A DNA stretch of 32,126 nt, taken from assembly GCA_020832965.1 (NCBI GenBank), contig JAJHRM010000010.1, positions 1-32,126 on the forward strand, given 5' to 3'. The notes beneath the pieces were generated by a model, which was not told where the DNA came from, did no database searches, and was given only the letters and a program-made list of their open reading frames with translations. The translations under genes were made by a program, and so were the position numbers. The DNA comes from Thermofilum sp. Lineage in GTDB: Archaea; Thermoproteota; Thermoprotei; Thermofilales; Thermofilaceae. How positions within the stretch are numbered: position 1 is the first letter of the stretch; each line of letters begins with the position of its first letter. Shown in pieces: positions 1-6,857 of this stretch.

Positions 1-1412
1 AGGGTAATGCTGGGGCTATGCCGGCTCACATTGAAGGAGACTTGGAGAGCGTCATCGTACCCATAGCCGTACTCATCGTAGTAGTGCAGCCTGAAGGTTA
101 TCGTCGCGGAGCCCTCCACGGGTGTGGGTCTCACCGTGAACGAGAGCTCGCTGCAGCGGCCTGCTTCCACGCGCTCAACTCTGGCTTTGGAGGTCTCCAA
201 CACGTAAACCCCTGCTCCGGGCACTGCTTCGACCGTCACATCGACGGCCGCGGCATCCCCAATGTTCGTGATCAGCACCGCGAGCTTGGAGTTCAAGCCG
301 TAGGGCAGTGATGCGTTGAGTAGCCTCACAGAGAGTATGGGGGAGGGGGACCTCAGCACCTCTAAACCCGTGCTCACAGCGTTCGTCCTCGCGTCACCGT
401 ATTCGTCGTAGTAGGAGATAGCCAGCTGAAGCTGCGCTGCGCCGACGGCTGTGCGGTCCGCCCGGATTAGTAGTGGCACCGCTTTAGTCTCGCCGGGGGC
501 GAAGTCGCCAAGTGAGGCGGAGGAGCCCGAGAGCACTGCGACGCCGGGCGAGAGGCTCGTCACTGAGACCTTTACATCCCTGGCCGTGCTCGGACCAGTA
601 TTTGTCACGTAGAGGAATAGTTGCGAGCGCTGGCCCGAGGAGACCCTGCTAGGCGAAAGAGTGCATGTGAAGAAGGGAAGCCCCCTCGCCCTGACTGCTT
701 GGAAGCCTATGCTCATGGTCTGCGTGCCCGGGTTCCTCGCGAAGTCCTCGTAGGAAACACTGACGGTCAGCGCAACGCTATCCCCTGCAGCGCTGTCAAC
801 AATCACGCTGGTTGTAAGGGTGAGTTGCCCACCTACACTAACGAGTCCTTCCCGGCTTAGTGAGCCTCCCAGGACTGTGAGGAAGGCGCTGGCTGGCGTA
901 GTGCGGACCTCCACGTTCCTTGCAGGGGCCCCCTCCACCCTTACCGTGAGTACAACCTGGTTGACCTCCCCCTTCCGCAAAACCCCCTTGTCGGCAGTTA
1001 CGGCGAAGATGGGGCTGCCAGTGATTCCCACTTGGAAGTCGATGGTCGTGAGCGTGCTTCCGTTGGAGCAGAGGCTGAGCTGTGCAGGGTAGTAGGAGGC
1101 TAGGGGTCCCTCGGGAAGGCTCAATAGGAACCTCAAGGGGATCAGTGCTCCCTGAGCCAGGTAGCCTGTGTAGCTGGCGTTAGCTGCTAAGTCCCTGCCT
1201 GCCACCCCCTTCACGGCCAGATGCGCCTCAAGGGTCAGGTTACCGCTGGCGCCGCGGTACTCCAGCACAGCAACGAGCGTGTTGTTCGCGCCTCCCGCGG
1301 GTGGTGCTTGCCAGTAGGCATCGTGTAAGGTGAACAGTGGCTGGGCCCTCGCTGGGAATGCTATTATCATGGCGAGAGCTAGAGCTGCCAGGATGACAGT
1401 TCCCGCCTTCAC
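1..1412 (-). CDS. Secreted beta-sandwich repeat protein (COG1361/CARDB-like), C-terminus outside window
   Basis: The reading frame is open from a GTG at 1412 to the window edge (about 470 codons), so the C-terminus is missing. The GTG directly follows the stop of the permease gene, which marks the start and co-transcription. The first ~22 residues are a signal peptide (basic VKAG, hydrophobic run, then PARAQ). The rest is a string of ~120-residue beta-rich modules with recurring patterns such as NTGPSTARDVKV and NIGDAAAVDVTV, each followed by a GE-x-K/S and later a YYDEYG motif. These resemble CARDB/NEW3-type extracellular modules found in COG1361 proteins, which in archaea often sit beside ABC-2 transporters. 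I infer an exported, surface-anchored partner of the transporter; a C-terminal TM anchor would be expected beyond the window. The substrate is unknown. Confidence 0.75.
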   Translation of the reverse strand, partial: MKAGTVILAALALAMIIAFPARAQPLFTLHDAYWQAPPAGGANNTLVAVLEYRGASGNLTLEAHLAVKGVAGRDLAANASYTGYLAQGALIPLRFLLSLPEGPLASYYPAQLSLCSNGSTLTTIDFQVGITGSPIFAVTADKGVLRKGEVNQVVLTVRVEGAPARNVEVRTTPASAFLTVLGGSLSREGLVSVGGQLTLTTSVIVDSAAGDSVALTVSVSYEDFARNPGTQTMSIGFQAVRARGLPFFTCTLSPSRVSSGQRSQLFLYVTNTGPSTARDVKVSVTSLSPGVAVLSGSSASLGDFAPGETKAVPLLIRADRTAVGAAQLQLAISYYDEYGDARTNAVSTGLEVLRSPSPILSVRLLNASLPYGLNSKLAVLITNIGDAAAVDVTVEAVPGAGVYVLETSKARVERVEAGRCSELSFTVRPTPVEGSATITFRLHYYDEYGYGYDDALQVSFNVSRHSPSIT

Positions 1413-2522
1413 TCACTCCACCTTAAGCCTCAGAACCTTCACGGCAGCGGCTAGGAACACTGCTGTTTCGAGGGCGAGCGCTGTGCACTCCTGAGAGACA
1501 TCTGCGAGTTCCCAGCCCCTCAGCTGGACGTTCCTAAACGCCTTGAGGAAGTAGTAGAGGGGCAGCGCCCTGCTAGCAAGCCTGGCGCCGGGCGTGAGCA
1601 TTTCCACAGGCATGAAGATGCCTGAGAACAGGAGCGATGGGACGAAGGCGAAGATGGCAGCCTGATACGCCTGCAACTGGTTATGCGAAACAGCTGATAT
1701 GAGGAGTCCCATGCTCAGCGAGCAGAGCAGCATGAAGAAGGATACCGTGAGGAGCGCAGGCAAGGGTCCCTTCACTTGAACCCCAAGCACGTAGACGGCG
1801 AACGCCATAGTAACTACCATGTCTGCTACGGTCATTAGCGCGTACGCAATAAACTTCCCGAATACGATGTGCCAGCTGGAGACTGGCGTCATGATCAGTT
1901 GCTCAAAGGTTTTCCTTTCCCGCTCGCGACTTATGGAAACCGCGATGAGGCTCATCGGCACGAGGTGGAGGAGGAAGCCCACAATTATCGGAGTATAGTT
2001 GTCAACCGAGCTGACCTTGGGACCATAGACTGTCTGCCTTTCAATATCGATGTAGAAGGCGCCATAGAGCTCCGAGACCTTCTTCACGAATACCTGTGTC
2101 GCGATGACGGCTGACTGCCATACGAGCTCTGAGACGGTAGCATACGCAGCATCAATTACAACTATGACCCTCGTGCTCTTTCCTCTCATGATGCAGCTGC
2201 TGAAACCCTCCGGTATTATCACGGCTGCGTAAGCCGCACCCCTCCGCACGAGCTCTGCTCCAGCCTCCGGGGTTGGGGTGTACGCCGCGATTACGAAGAA
2301 GCCGCTAGCCCTTAGTGACTCCACGAACTGCCAGGAGGCTGTACCCCCATCAAGGTTTACAATGACAATAGGGATCTCGCTCTTCCTCTCCCCGTAGCCA
2401 GCAACGAGCATCGCCATAACCACCAGTGGCATGAGTAGGACCATCGTCAGCGTCCTCGGGTCCCTGAGTAGCTGCTTCACGTCCTTCACCACGAGCGCAG
2501 CTAGCGGACCCATGTTCCTCAC
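1413..2522 (-). CDS. ABC-2 type transporter permease
   Basis: Membrane subunit of an ABC exporter of the ABC-2 (DrrB/YhhJ-like) class. It has one TM helix near residues 25-44, a large extracytoplasmic domain (about 45-175), then five helices (about 176-197, 219-248, 255-279, 289-307, 347-366). The cytoplasmic motif SRERERKTFEQLIMTPVSS before the third helix is characteristic of the family. The GTG start at 2522 overlaps the ATPase stop (GTGA). An ATG at 2513, preceded by GGTGAGGAAC, is a plausible alternative start. Length (369 aa) is normal. It forms an operon with the upstream ATPase and the downstream secreted protein. The substrate cannot be read from the sequence. Confidence 0.9.
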   Translation of the reverse strand: MRNMGPLAALVVKDVKQLLRDPRTLTMVLLMPLVVMAMLVAGYGERKSEIPIVIVNLDGGTASWQFVESLRASGFFVIAAYTPTPEAGAELVRRGAAYAAVIIPEGFSSCIMRGKSTRVIVVIDAAYATVSELVWQSAVIATQVFVKKVSELYGAFYIDIERQTVYGPKVSSVDNYTPIIVGFLLHLVPMSLIAVSISRERERKTFEQLIMTPVSSWHIVFGKFIAYALMTVADMVVTMAFAVYVLGVQVKGPLPALLTVSFFMLLCSLSMGLLISAVSHNQLQAYQAAIFAFVPSLLFSGIFMPVEMLTPGARLASRALPLYYFLKAFRNVQLRGWELADVSQECTALALETAVFLAAAVKVLRLKVE

Positions 2523-3442
2523 CCGCTCGTCAGCTTGATGAAGGCGTCCTCAAGGCTGACGTGTAGAGGGTAGGCTCGTACCACTTTGACCCCTCTCTCC
2601 TCCAACGTCCGCGTCAGGGGGACGAGCGCTTCGGTGGCATCAGGCACAAGCAGCTGAAGTCTGCTGTAAGACCCATCCCCCTCAAATTCCAATAGCCTTG
2701 CCCTAAGGCTGCTGAGAGCCGGGCGGGGGTCACCTGCCACAACCAGCTCCAGCAGGTCTCCACCGAAGGCGAGGCGCTTAATCTCAAGGGGTGTGCCCTC
2801 CGCGGCGACCCGACCCCTACTCATCAACGCTATCCGATCACAGTTCTCAGCTTCATCCATGTAGTGGGTGGTGACAAGTATTGTTACGCCTCTGCGCTTC
2901 AGCTCCCTGAATTTCTCCCACAGGTACCTCCTCAGAGGGGGATCCACGCCCGCTGTTGGCTCGTCGACGACAAGGAGCCTGGGCTTGTGCAGGAGAGACA
3001 CTGCGAGGGCCAGCCGTTGCTTCATCCCGCCGCTCAGCTTCCCGGCAAGCCTGCCTCTGAACTCCCTGAGCATGAACTCGTCCATGAGCTCCTGCATCCT
3101 CTCCTCTGCTTCCATGCCCCTGAGCCCGAAGAGGGAGGCGTAGAGGCGCATGTTCTCCTCCACTGTCAAGTCCTCGTAGAGGCTGAAGTGCTGCGGCATG
3201 TAGCCCGTTATCCTCAGGACCTCCCTTCTGTTCTTCTCGACATCGACCCCGAAGACCCTCACGTACCCGGAACTCGGCTTGAGCAAGCCGAGGATCATCC
3301 TGATCGTGGTGGTCTTGCCAGCCCCGTTAGGCCCTAGTAGCCCGAAGATCACGCCCTCCTCAACTCTGAGGTTTACGCTGTCCACTGCCCTGAACCCGCC
3401 GAAGACTTTGACGAGGTTTACTGCCTCAATGGCCAGCATCAT
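2519..3442 (-). CDS. ABC transporter ATP-binding protein
   Basis: Cytoplasmic ATPase powering the adjacent ABC-2 permease. Visible motifs: Walker A GPNGAGKTT (37-45), Q-loop Q84, signature LSGGMKQR (136-143), Walker B LLVVDEP (156-162) and H-loop H193. The ~80-residue C-terminal tail after residue 220 is typical of the CcmA/DrrA class (COG1131). Length is 307 aa. The start is the first of two consecutive ATG codons; it lies 27.5 bases from the centre of a TATATA element, so the transcript is probably leaderless. It is the first gene of the minus-strand operon and is divergent from a TrmB-family regulator with which it shares a 54-bp promoter region. Confidence 0.93.
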   Translation of the reverse strand: MMLAIEAVNLVKVFGGFRAVDSVNLRVEEGVIFGLLGPNGAGKTTTIRMILGLLKPSSGYVRVFGVDVEKNRREVLRITGYMPQHFSLYEDLTVEENMRLYASLFGLRGMEAEERMQELMDEFMLREFRGRLAGKLSGGMKQRLALAVSLLHKPRLLVVDEPTAGVDPPLRRYLWEKFRELKRRGVTILVTTHYMDEAENCDRIALMSRGRVAAEGTPLEIKRLAFGGDLLELVVAGDPRPALSSLRARLLEFEGDGSYSRLQLLVPDATEALVPLTRTLEERGVKVVRAYPLHVSLEDAFIKLTSG

Positions 3443-3445
3443 CGT

Positions 3446-3489
3446 ACGGTTAACTTTAATAACCCTTATATACTTTATTCACGGTAAAC
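3446..3489. promoter_or_regulatory. Symmetric bidirectional promoter with flanking direct repeats
   Basis: TATATA at 3467-3472 has its centre (3469.5) exactly 27.5 bases from the first base of the trmB-like ATG (3497) and 27.5 bases from that of the ABC ATPase ATG (3442). One palindromic TATA element therefore appears to serve two leaderless genes. A 9-mer with one mismatch flanks it: ACGGTTAAC at 3446-3454 and ACGGTAAAC at 3481-3489. Each copy sits close to one predicted start site and could be an operator for the TrmB-like protein. Distances and repeats are seen directly; function is inferred. Confidence 0.7.
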
Positions 3490-3496
3490 AGTTAAT

Positions 3497-4210
3497 ATGA
3501 GTGAGTTTGACGAGGCGGTTGAGGTCCTCAGAGAGCTCGGTCTCTCCGATTACGAGGCTAAGGCTTATGCTGCCCTCTTGGCTATGGGTGAGCTCACCCC
3601 CAAGGAGGTTAGCAGTGCTGCGAATATCCCGTACACGAAGGTTTACGAGGCTCTAAGGAGGCTGGAAGCTAAGGGGTGGGCGATCGTGGTTTCGCGGACA
3701 CCCCTTGTCTACGCGCCGAGGAAGCCTGGAGAGGCTATTGCAAGTGAGAGGAGGAAGCTGGAGGAAAGGCTGAGGAAGGCTGAGGAGAAGCTGAGGACTC
3801 TAGAGAGAGCAGGTGCGGTAGCCACTGGAATATACATCGTTAGGAGTTTTACAGCCCTGGCGAGGATCACTCGCAGCGTCGTTGCGGAGTCCAGCGAAGT
3901 CCTCATGGTGGTATCGACACCCACGCTACTCGAGAAGATCGAGAACTTACTCTCAAATGGGAAGGTGAGGGGGATAATCGACGTCAGCATGCAAGCTCCG
4001 CGACGCGGTGAGTGGAGGAAGATTCCACTTACCGCCCTCCTCGACGTAATAATCGGCGACAAGTCGAAGCTCGTGCTCCACTTCTCCTTGCTCAGCCCTC
4101 GCGGGAAACCAAGCGGTGTACTTGTGCTGGATAGGGAGATCGCCAGTGCAGCCTGCGAGTACTTCGAGAGGATATGGGAGATCGCCAAGCCCCCCAGCAC
4201 TGACATGTAA
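3497..4210 (+). CDS. TrmB-family transcriptional regulator
   Basis: The N-terminal winged helix-turn-helix (about residues 8-65; LGLSDYEAKAYAALL, then ELTPKEVSSAANIPYTKVYE as recognition region) is the hallmark of TrmB-family regulators. A coiled-coil segment (about 75-105) follows, then a C-terminal domain of ~130 residues resembling the TrmB effector-binding/PLD-like part. At 237 aa it belongs to the shorter members. It is divergent from the ABC operon and shares its promoter, so I infer local control of the transporter and possibly of itself. The ATG at 3497 fits the TATA spacing of a leaderless transcript. The effector is unknown; TrmB relatives often bind sugars. Confidence 0.85.
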   Translation: MSEFDEAVEVLRELGLSDYEAKAYAALLAMGELTPKEVSSAANIPYTKVYEALRRLEAKGWAIVVSRTPLVYAPRKPGEAIASERRKLEERLRKAEEKLRTLERAGAVATGIYIVRSFTALARITRSVVAESSEVLMVVSTPTLLEKIENLLSNGKVRGIIDVSMQAPRRGEWRKIPLTALLDVIIGDKSKLVLHFSLLSPRGKPSGVLVLDREIASAACEYFERIWEIAKPPSTDM

Positions 4211-4380
4211 ACCAGAGGTGAAAACCTCAGAGGACCTAAGGGGTGCACTTGAAAGACTCTAGAAGAGGACAAACTGGAATCCAGCGCTATGTTGTTTAAA
4301 TGCTGGTGTGCGCTGCGCTTCAGTACTAGGATAAACCTTTCACTTATTGCATCTCATCATTGTTTTCATGCATTTGCTTG

Positions 4381-5322
4381 CTAGACTTGCTTTGCTAGTT
4401 CCTCTAGGAACTTCTCGAGGAGGCTGCAGGGTATTCTGGCTCCTGCTGCTTGCTTGTGTCCTCCGCCGTGTCCTCCTAGCTGTACAGCTATTTTTCGTAG
4501 CAACGCGTTTAGGTCTACCTGGCTCGTTGACCTCAGGCTCATTACGCAGACATCTCCCCTCCTCTCTACTGCTATTCCAACCTTTACATTTTTCTCCACC
4601 CTAGCGTAAAATGCGGCGGTACCTAGGCTTCCCCCGGGGTCCACGACGTAGGCAATGTTTCCCAGGACTTCGGCTTCTTTTCCTACGCGTAGCCTCAGTT
4701 CCTCGTTTAGCTTGCTCTGCCTCGCGGCTTTTTCAACTAGTTGAGGGTTCTTTGAGGGGAGATTGTTTTCGGCTAGATACTCGATTATTCTCCTCTTCTC
4801 CTCGTAGTTTCTCCCCATGGCTTCAAGGGCTAGGACAAGTGTCCCCGCCTCGAAGAAGAGTGTCTTGACGTCCCACTCCTCCAGCATCCCCAGGTACCAA
4901 GGAGTAGATATCATGTGGTCGCCGATTGCGCCATACACGGCTACCCTGCTCATCTCTCTTGGAGGTCTCAGGAACCTATATGAGAGTTCTGCGGCGCAAG
5001 CACCCTCCTCGTGGAAAACAGTTACACCAATGTTTCTAAGCTTGTCCAGTACCCCGTTGTATGGGTGATGGTCAATGTATATTATCTTTGAATACATTGA
5101 CTTAAAGAGCTGAAGCATTTCATCAAGGTTGCGCTCGTCAACAGCTATGTCCTGAATGATTACAAGCTCTTTGCCGAGGGCAAATTCTTTGAGGTCTCCG
5201 AGCAACCCCACGGGGTGCGTAAAGTAGACTTCTGCATCCCTGTACACACTCTTCGCTATAGCCGCAGAAGTTACACCGTCTGCATCCCCGTGCGCAAGTA
5301 TTACCGTGTCCACAGCTAACAT
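4381..5322 (-). CDS. DHH family phosphoesterase
   Basis: Metal-dependent phosphoesterase of the DHH/DHHA1 superfamily (RecJ, NrnA, archaeal nuclease relatives), acting on short nucleic acids or nucleotides; the exact substrate is not decidable. In the 313-aa form: HGDADG (11-16), IIQDIAVD with D58, DHHP (84-87), GAIGDH with D135, and DHHA1 motif GGHGGGHKQAAG (283-294) near the C-terminus. All metal-binding motifs are intact. The frame is open to 5418, but that start would lie inside the divergent thioesterase gene; the ATG at 5322 is directly before the family's conserved first strand (MLAVDTVILAHGD), so I chose it. The leader would be ~23 nt if the TATATA at 5370-5375 serves this strand too. 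It converges with the TrmB gene. Confidence 0.9.
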   Translation of the reverse strand: MLAVDTVILAHGDADGVTSAAIAKSVYRDAEVYFTHPVGLLGDLKEFALGKELVIIQDIAVDERNLDEMLQLFKSMYSKIIYIDHHPYNGVLDKLRNIGVTVFHEEGACAAELSYRFLRPPREMSRVAVYGAIGDHMISTPWYLGMLEEWDVKTLFFEAGTLVLALEAMGRNYEEKRRIIEYLAENNLPSKNPQLVEKAARQSKLNEELRLRVGKEAEVLGNIAYVVDPGGSLGTAAFYARVEKNVKVGIAVERRGDVCVMSLRSTSQVDLNALLRKIAVQLGGHGGGHKQAAGARIPCSLLEKFLEELAKQV

Positions 5323-5369
5323 ACGAGTATCTTCTAAAAATATGTTTACATCCACCCCAGGAAAAACCC

Positions 5370-5375
5370 TATATA
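5370..5375 (+). promoter_or_regulatory. TATA box of the thioesterase gene
   Basis: TATATA lies with its centre 27.5 bases before the ATG at 5400, the same spacing as at 3467-3472, predicting a leaderless transcript. It may also feed the divergent DHH gene, but that start is 50 bases away. Confidence 0.6.
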
Positions 5376-5399
5376 CTCCTACCCTCCATTGACACTTAT

Positions 5400-5798
5400 A
5401 TGAGTACGGCGGAAACATTTAGCAGGGTCTACACGGTCTCCAAAGAGCACCTGGCAAAGCATGTTTCATTTGAGGGGACAGGTATACTTTCGACACCAAG
5501 CCTGATAGCATTCATGGAGGAAGCAAGCAGGATATTTTTGGACAGCAAGCTTCCCCAGAACCAGACAACTGTAGGCGTACACATCGACGTCTACCACGCT
5601 GCTCCAGCCCTACTCGGTACGCAGGTGGAGATCCGTGGAAGAGTCCTGAGGAGCAGCGGCAGGAGGGTCTTCCTGTGGCTCGAAGCGTGGAGCGGAGAAA
5701 CACTTATTGGTTATGGGGTCCACGAGAGAGCGGTCATCGACAAAACGGAGTACGCTGGCAGGATAGCCTCAATGATTGTGTCAAAAATAGGTGGCTAA
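5400..5798 (+). CDS. FlK-like hotdog-fold thioesterase
   Basis: A 132-aa single-domain hotdog protein. The three catalytic residues of fluoroacetyl-CoA thioesterase FlK (Thr42, Glu50, His76) align with Thr32 (STPSLIAFME), Glu40 and His66 (IDVYHAAP) at identical spacing (8 and 26 residues). The later GYGVHERAVID segment is also typical of the family. It would hydrolyse a small acyl-CoA; FlK itself is specialised for fluoroacetyl-CoA, while most archaeal and bacterial relatives have unknown substrates, so no fluoroacetate link is implied. The ATG at 5400 fits a leaderless transcript. No operon partner; the next gene has its own promoter. Confidence 0.85.
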   Translation: MSTAETFSRVYTVSKEHLAKHVSFEGTGILSTPSLIAFMEEASRIFLDSKLPQNQTTVGVHIDVYHAAPALLGTQVEIRGRVLRSSGRRVFLWLEAWSGETLIGYGVHERAVIDKTEYAGRIASMIVSKIGG

Positions 5799-5869
5799 CG
5801 TAGCTACTAGAAGCAACCACGCTCTTTCCGCTTGGACCCTAACTTCCCCCTGGATGCTTCCATGAAAAT

Positions 5870-5876
5870 CTTTAAG
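5870..5876 (+). promoter_or_regulatory. TATA box of the DUF3267 gene
   Basis: CTTTAAG within an A/T-rich run (5866-5882) is centred 26 bases before the ATG at 5899, as for a leaderless archaeal transcript. Confidence 0.5.
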
Positions 5877-5898
5877 TTTTTTCCATCCTCAGAGACTC

Positions 5899-6783
5899 AT
5901 GGTGCACACCTCGCTGTGCAGAATTAACGTTGCTGAATACCTGGGGGCAATCTTTGGGCTTTCAGTTTTCATGGGGCTTGGGTGGATATGCATCCTATCC
6001 TCTACGGGTATGCTATCTCTACAGTCTCCAGGCAACTCCTTTGTCTCTGTTGTTCTCTCAGTTATTTTAACGGTTGCTACGCATGAAGGAACCCACGCGT
6101 CGGTTGCAAGACTCCTCGGGGCAGAGAAGATAAAGGCCGGCTTCTTTAAGTACGGCGCATACGTCGCAATCGAAGAGCCTCTCGCCAGAGATGAATGGAT
6201 AACAGTTGCAGCAGCGCCGATCCTAATTTCCCCGCTGGCCCTAGTTCTGGCAACTCTAACCGGAGGAATGCTCAGGGACGTATTGGTCTTTGTCAGCCTC
6301 ATCAACTTTGTTGGCTCGAGTGGAGACATTGTCCTAGCAATCTTCGCCTCGAAGACGAGCCGAGACACACTTATCAGGGATGAGGGTCCAGCTGTCGTAT
6401 TCGAGGGCCGATGCCCCCAGGCAACCTTTGCCAACATGGTAAGGGCTTTAGCCCCCGCTGGACTCGCACTGTTCTTAATGCTCACACTCGTCCTGCAAGT
6501 CCTCCTCTTAGCCGCCCAATTCAGCTTACCGAGACCCGTGGATAAGGTGACAGAGCTGCTCAAAAACAACGAGACGTTCACCGTAGACATCCTCGGTCTA
6601 GTAGAAGCACAAGTATCGCTGCAAAAAACTCCAAGTGGTCGAGCCGTGAGCTATTCTTCAAAAGCAAAGCCCGCCTATTTTATCCTCTCGTTTCTAATAG
6701 CCTTCCTTGCCGCATTCGCCGAGTGGTACTACTTGAAGCGTCAAGGTAAAGCTAATGGGGGTCAGAGTCTAGGGTTACCTTGA
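5899..6783 (+). CDS. DUF3267-type membrane zinc metalloprotease-like protein
   Basis: Integral membrane protein of 294 aa with an intramembrane-type zinc site. HEGTH (62-66) is an HExxH motif at the end of a TM helix, followed by a GAYVAIEEPL segment and, ~75 residues on, NFVGSSGDI with Asp143 as probable third ligand. This order (HExxH, then N-x-x-x-S-x-GD in a later helix) matches the putative zincin peptidase family DUF3267. TM stretches are visible near 12-32, 46-62, 101-120, 125-150, 175-200 and 265-285. The segment of ~65 residues between the last two helices is predicted extracytoplasmic. Substrate and role are unknown; many family members are tied to membrane-protein turnover or sporulation in bacteria, which does not apply here. 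It stands alone. Confidence 0.75.
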   Translation: MVHTSLCRINVAEYLGAIFGLSVFMGLGWICILSSTGMLSLQSPGNSFVSVVLSVILTVATHEGTHASVARLLGAEKIKAGFFKYGAYVAIEEPLARDEWITVAAAPILISPLALVLATLTGGMLRDVLVFVSLINFVGSSGDIVLAIFASKTSRDTLIRDEGPAVVFEGRCPQATFANMVRALAPAGLALFLMLTLVLQVLLLAAQFSLPRPVDKVTELLKNNETFTVDILGLVEAQVSLQKTPSGRAVSYSSKAKPAYFILSFLIAFLAAFAEWYYLKRQGKANGGQSLGLP

Positions 6784-6857
6784 TCCTTTAAATAAATATC
6801 ATCTGTAGGATTAGTGCGGGCTATCTCATCTAGCTCATTCCCGGCACTATTTAGCAC

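Noticed and set aside
2864..3337. 157-codon plus-strand frame opposite the ABC ATPase
   Set aside because: Antisense shadow of an ATPase with all its motifs; its translation is Pro/His/Glu-rich and matches nothing.
3709..4272. 187-codon minus-strand frame opposite the TrmB gene
   Set aside because: Ser/Leu-rich shadow of a well-supported winged-helix regulator.
4211..4380. Possible C/D box small RNA after the TrmB gene (GGTGAAAACC)
   Set aside because: No proper C box (RTGATGA) and D box (CTGA) pair at the right distance; nothing else found in this gap.
5323..5418. N-terminal extension of the DHH phosphoesterase
   Set aside because: It would overlap the divergent thioesterase start and its TATA box; homology begins at the ATG at 5322.
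5889..6590. 233-codon minus-strand frame opposite the DUF3267 gene
   Set aside because: Thr/Ser-rich antisense translation; the sense strand carries HExxH and TM helices.
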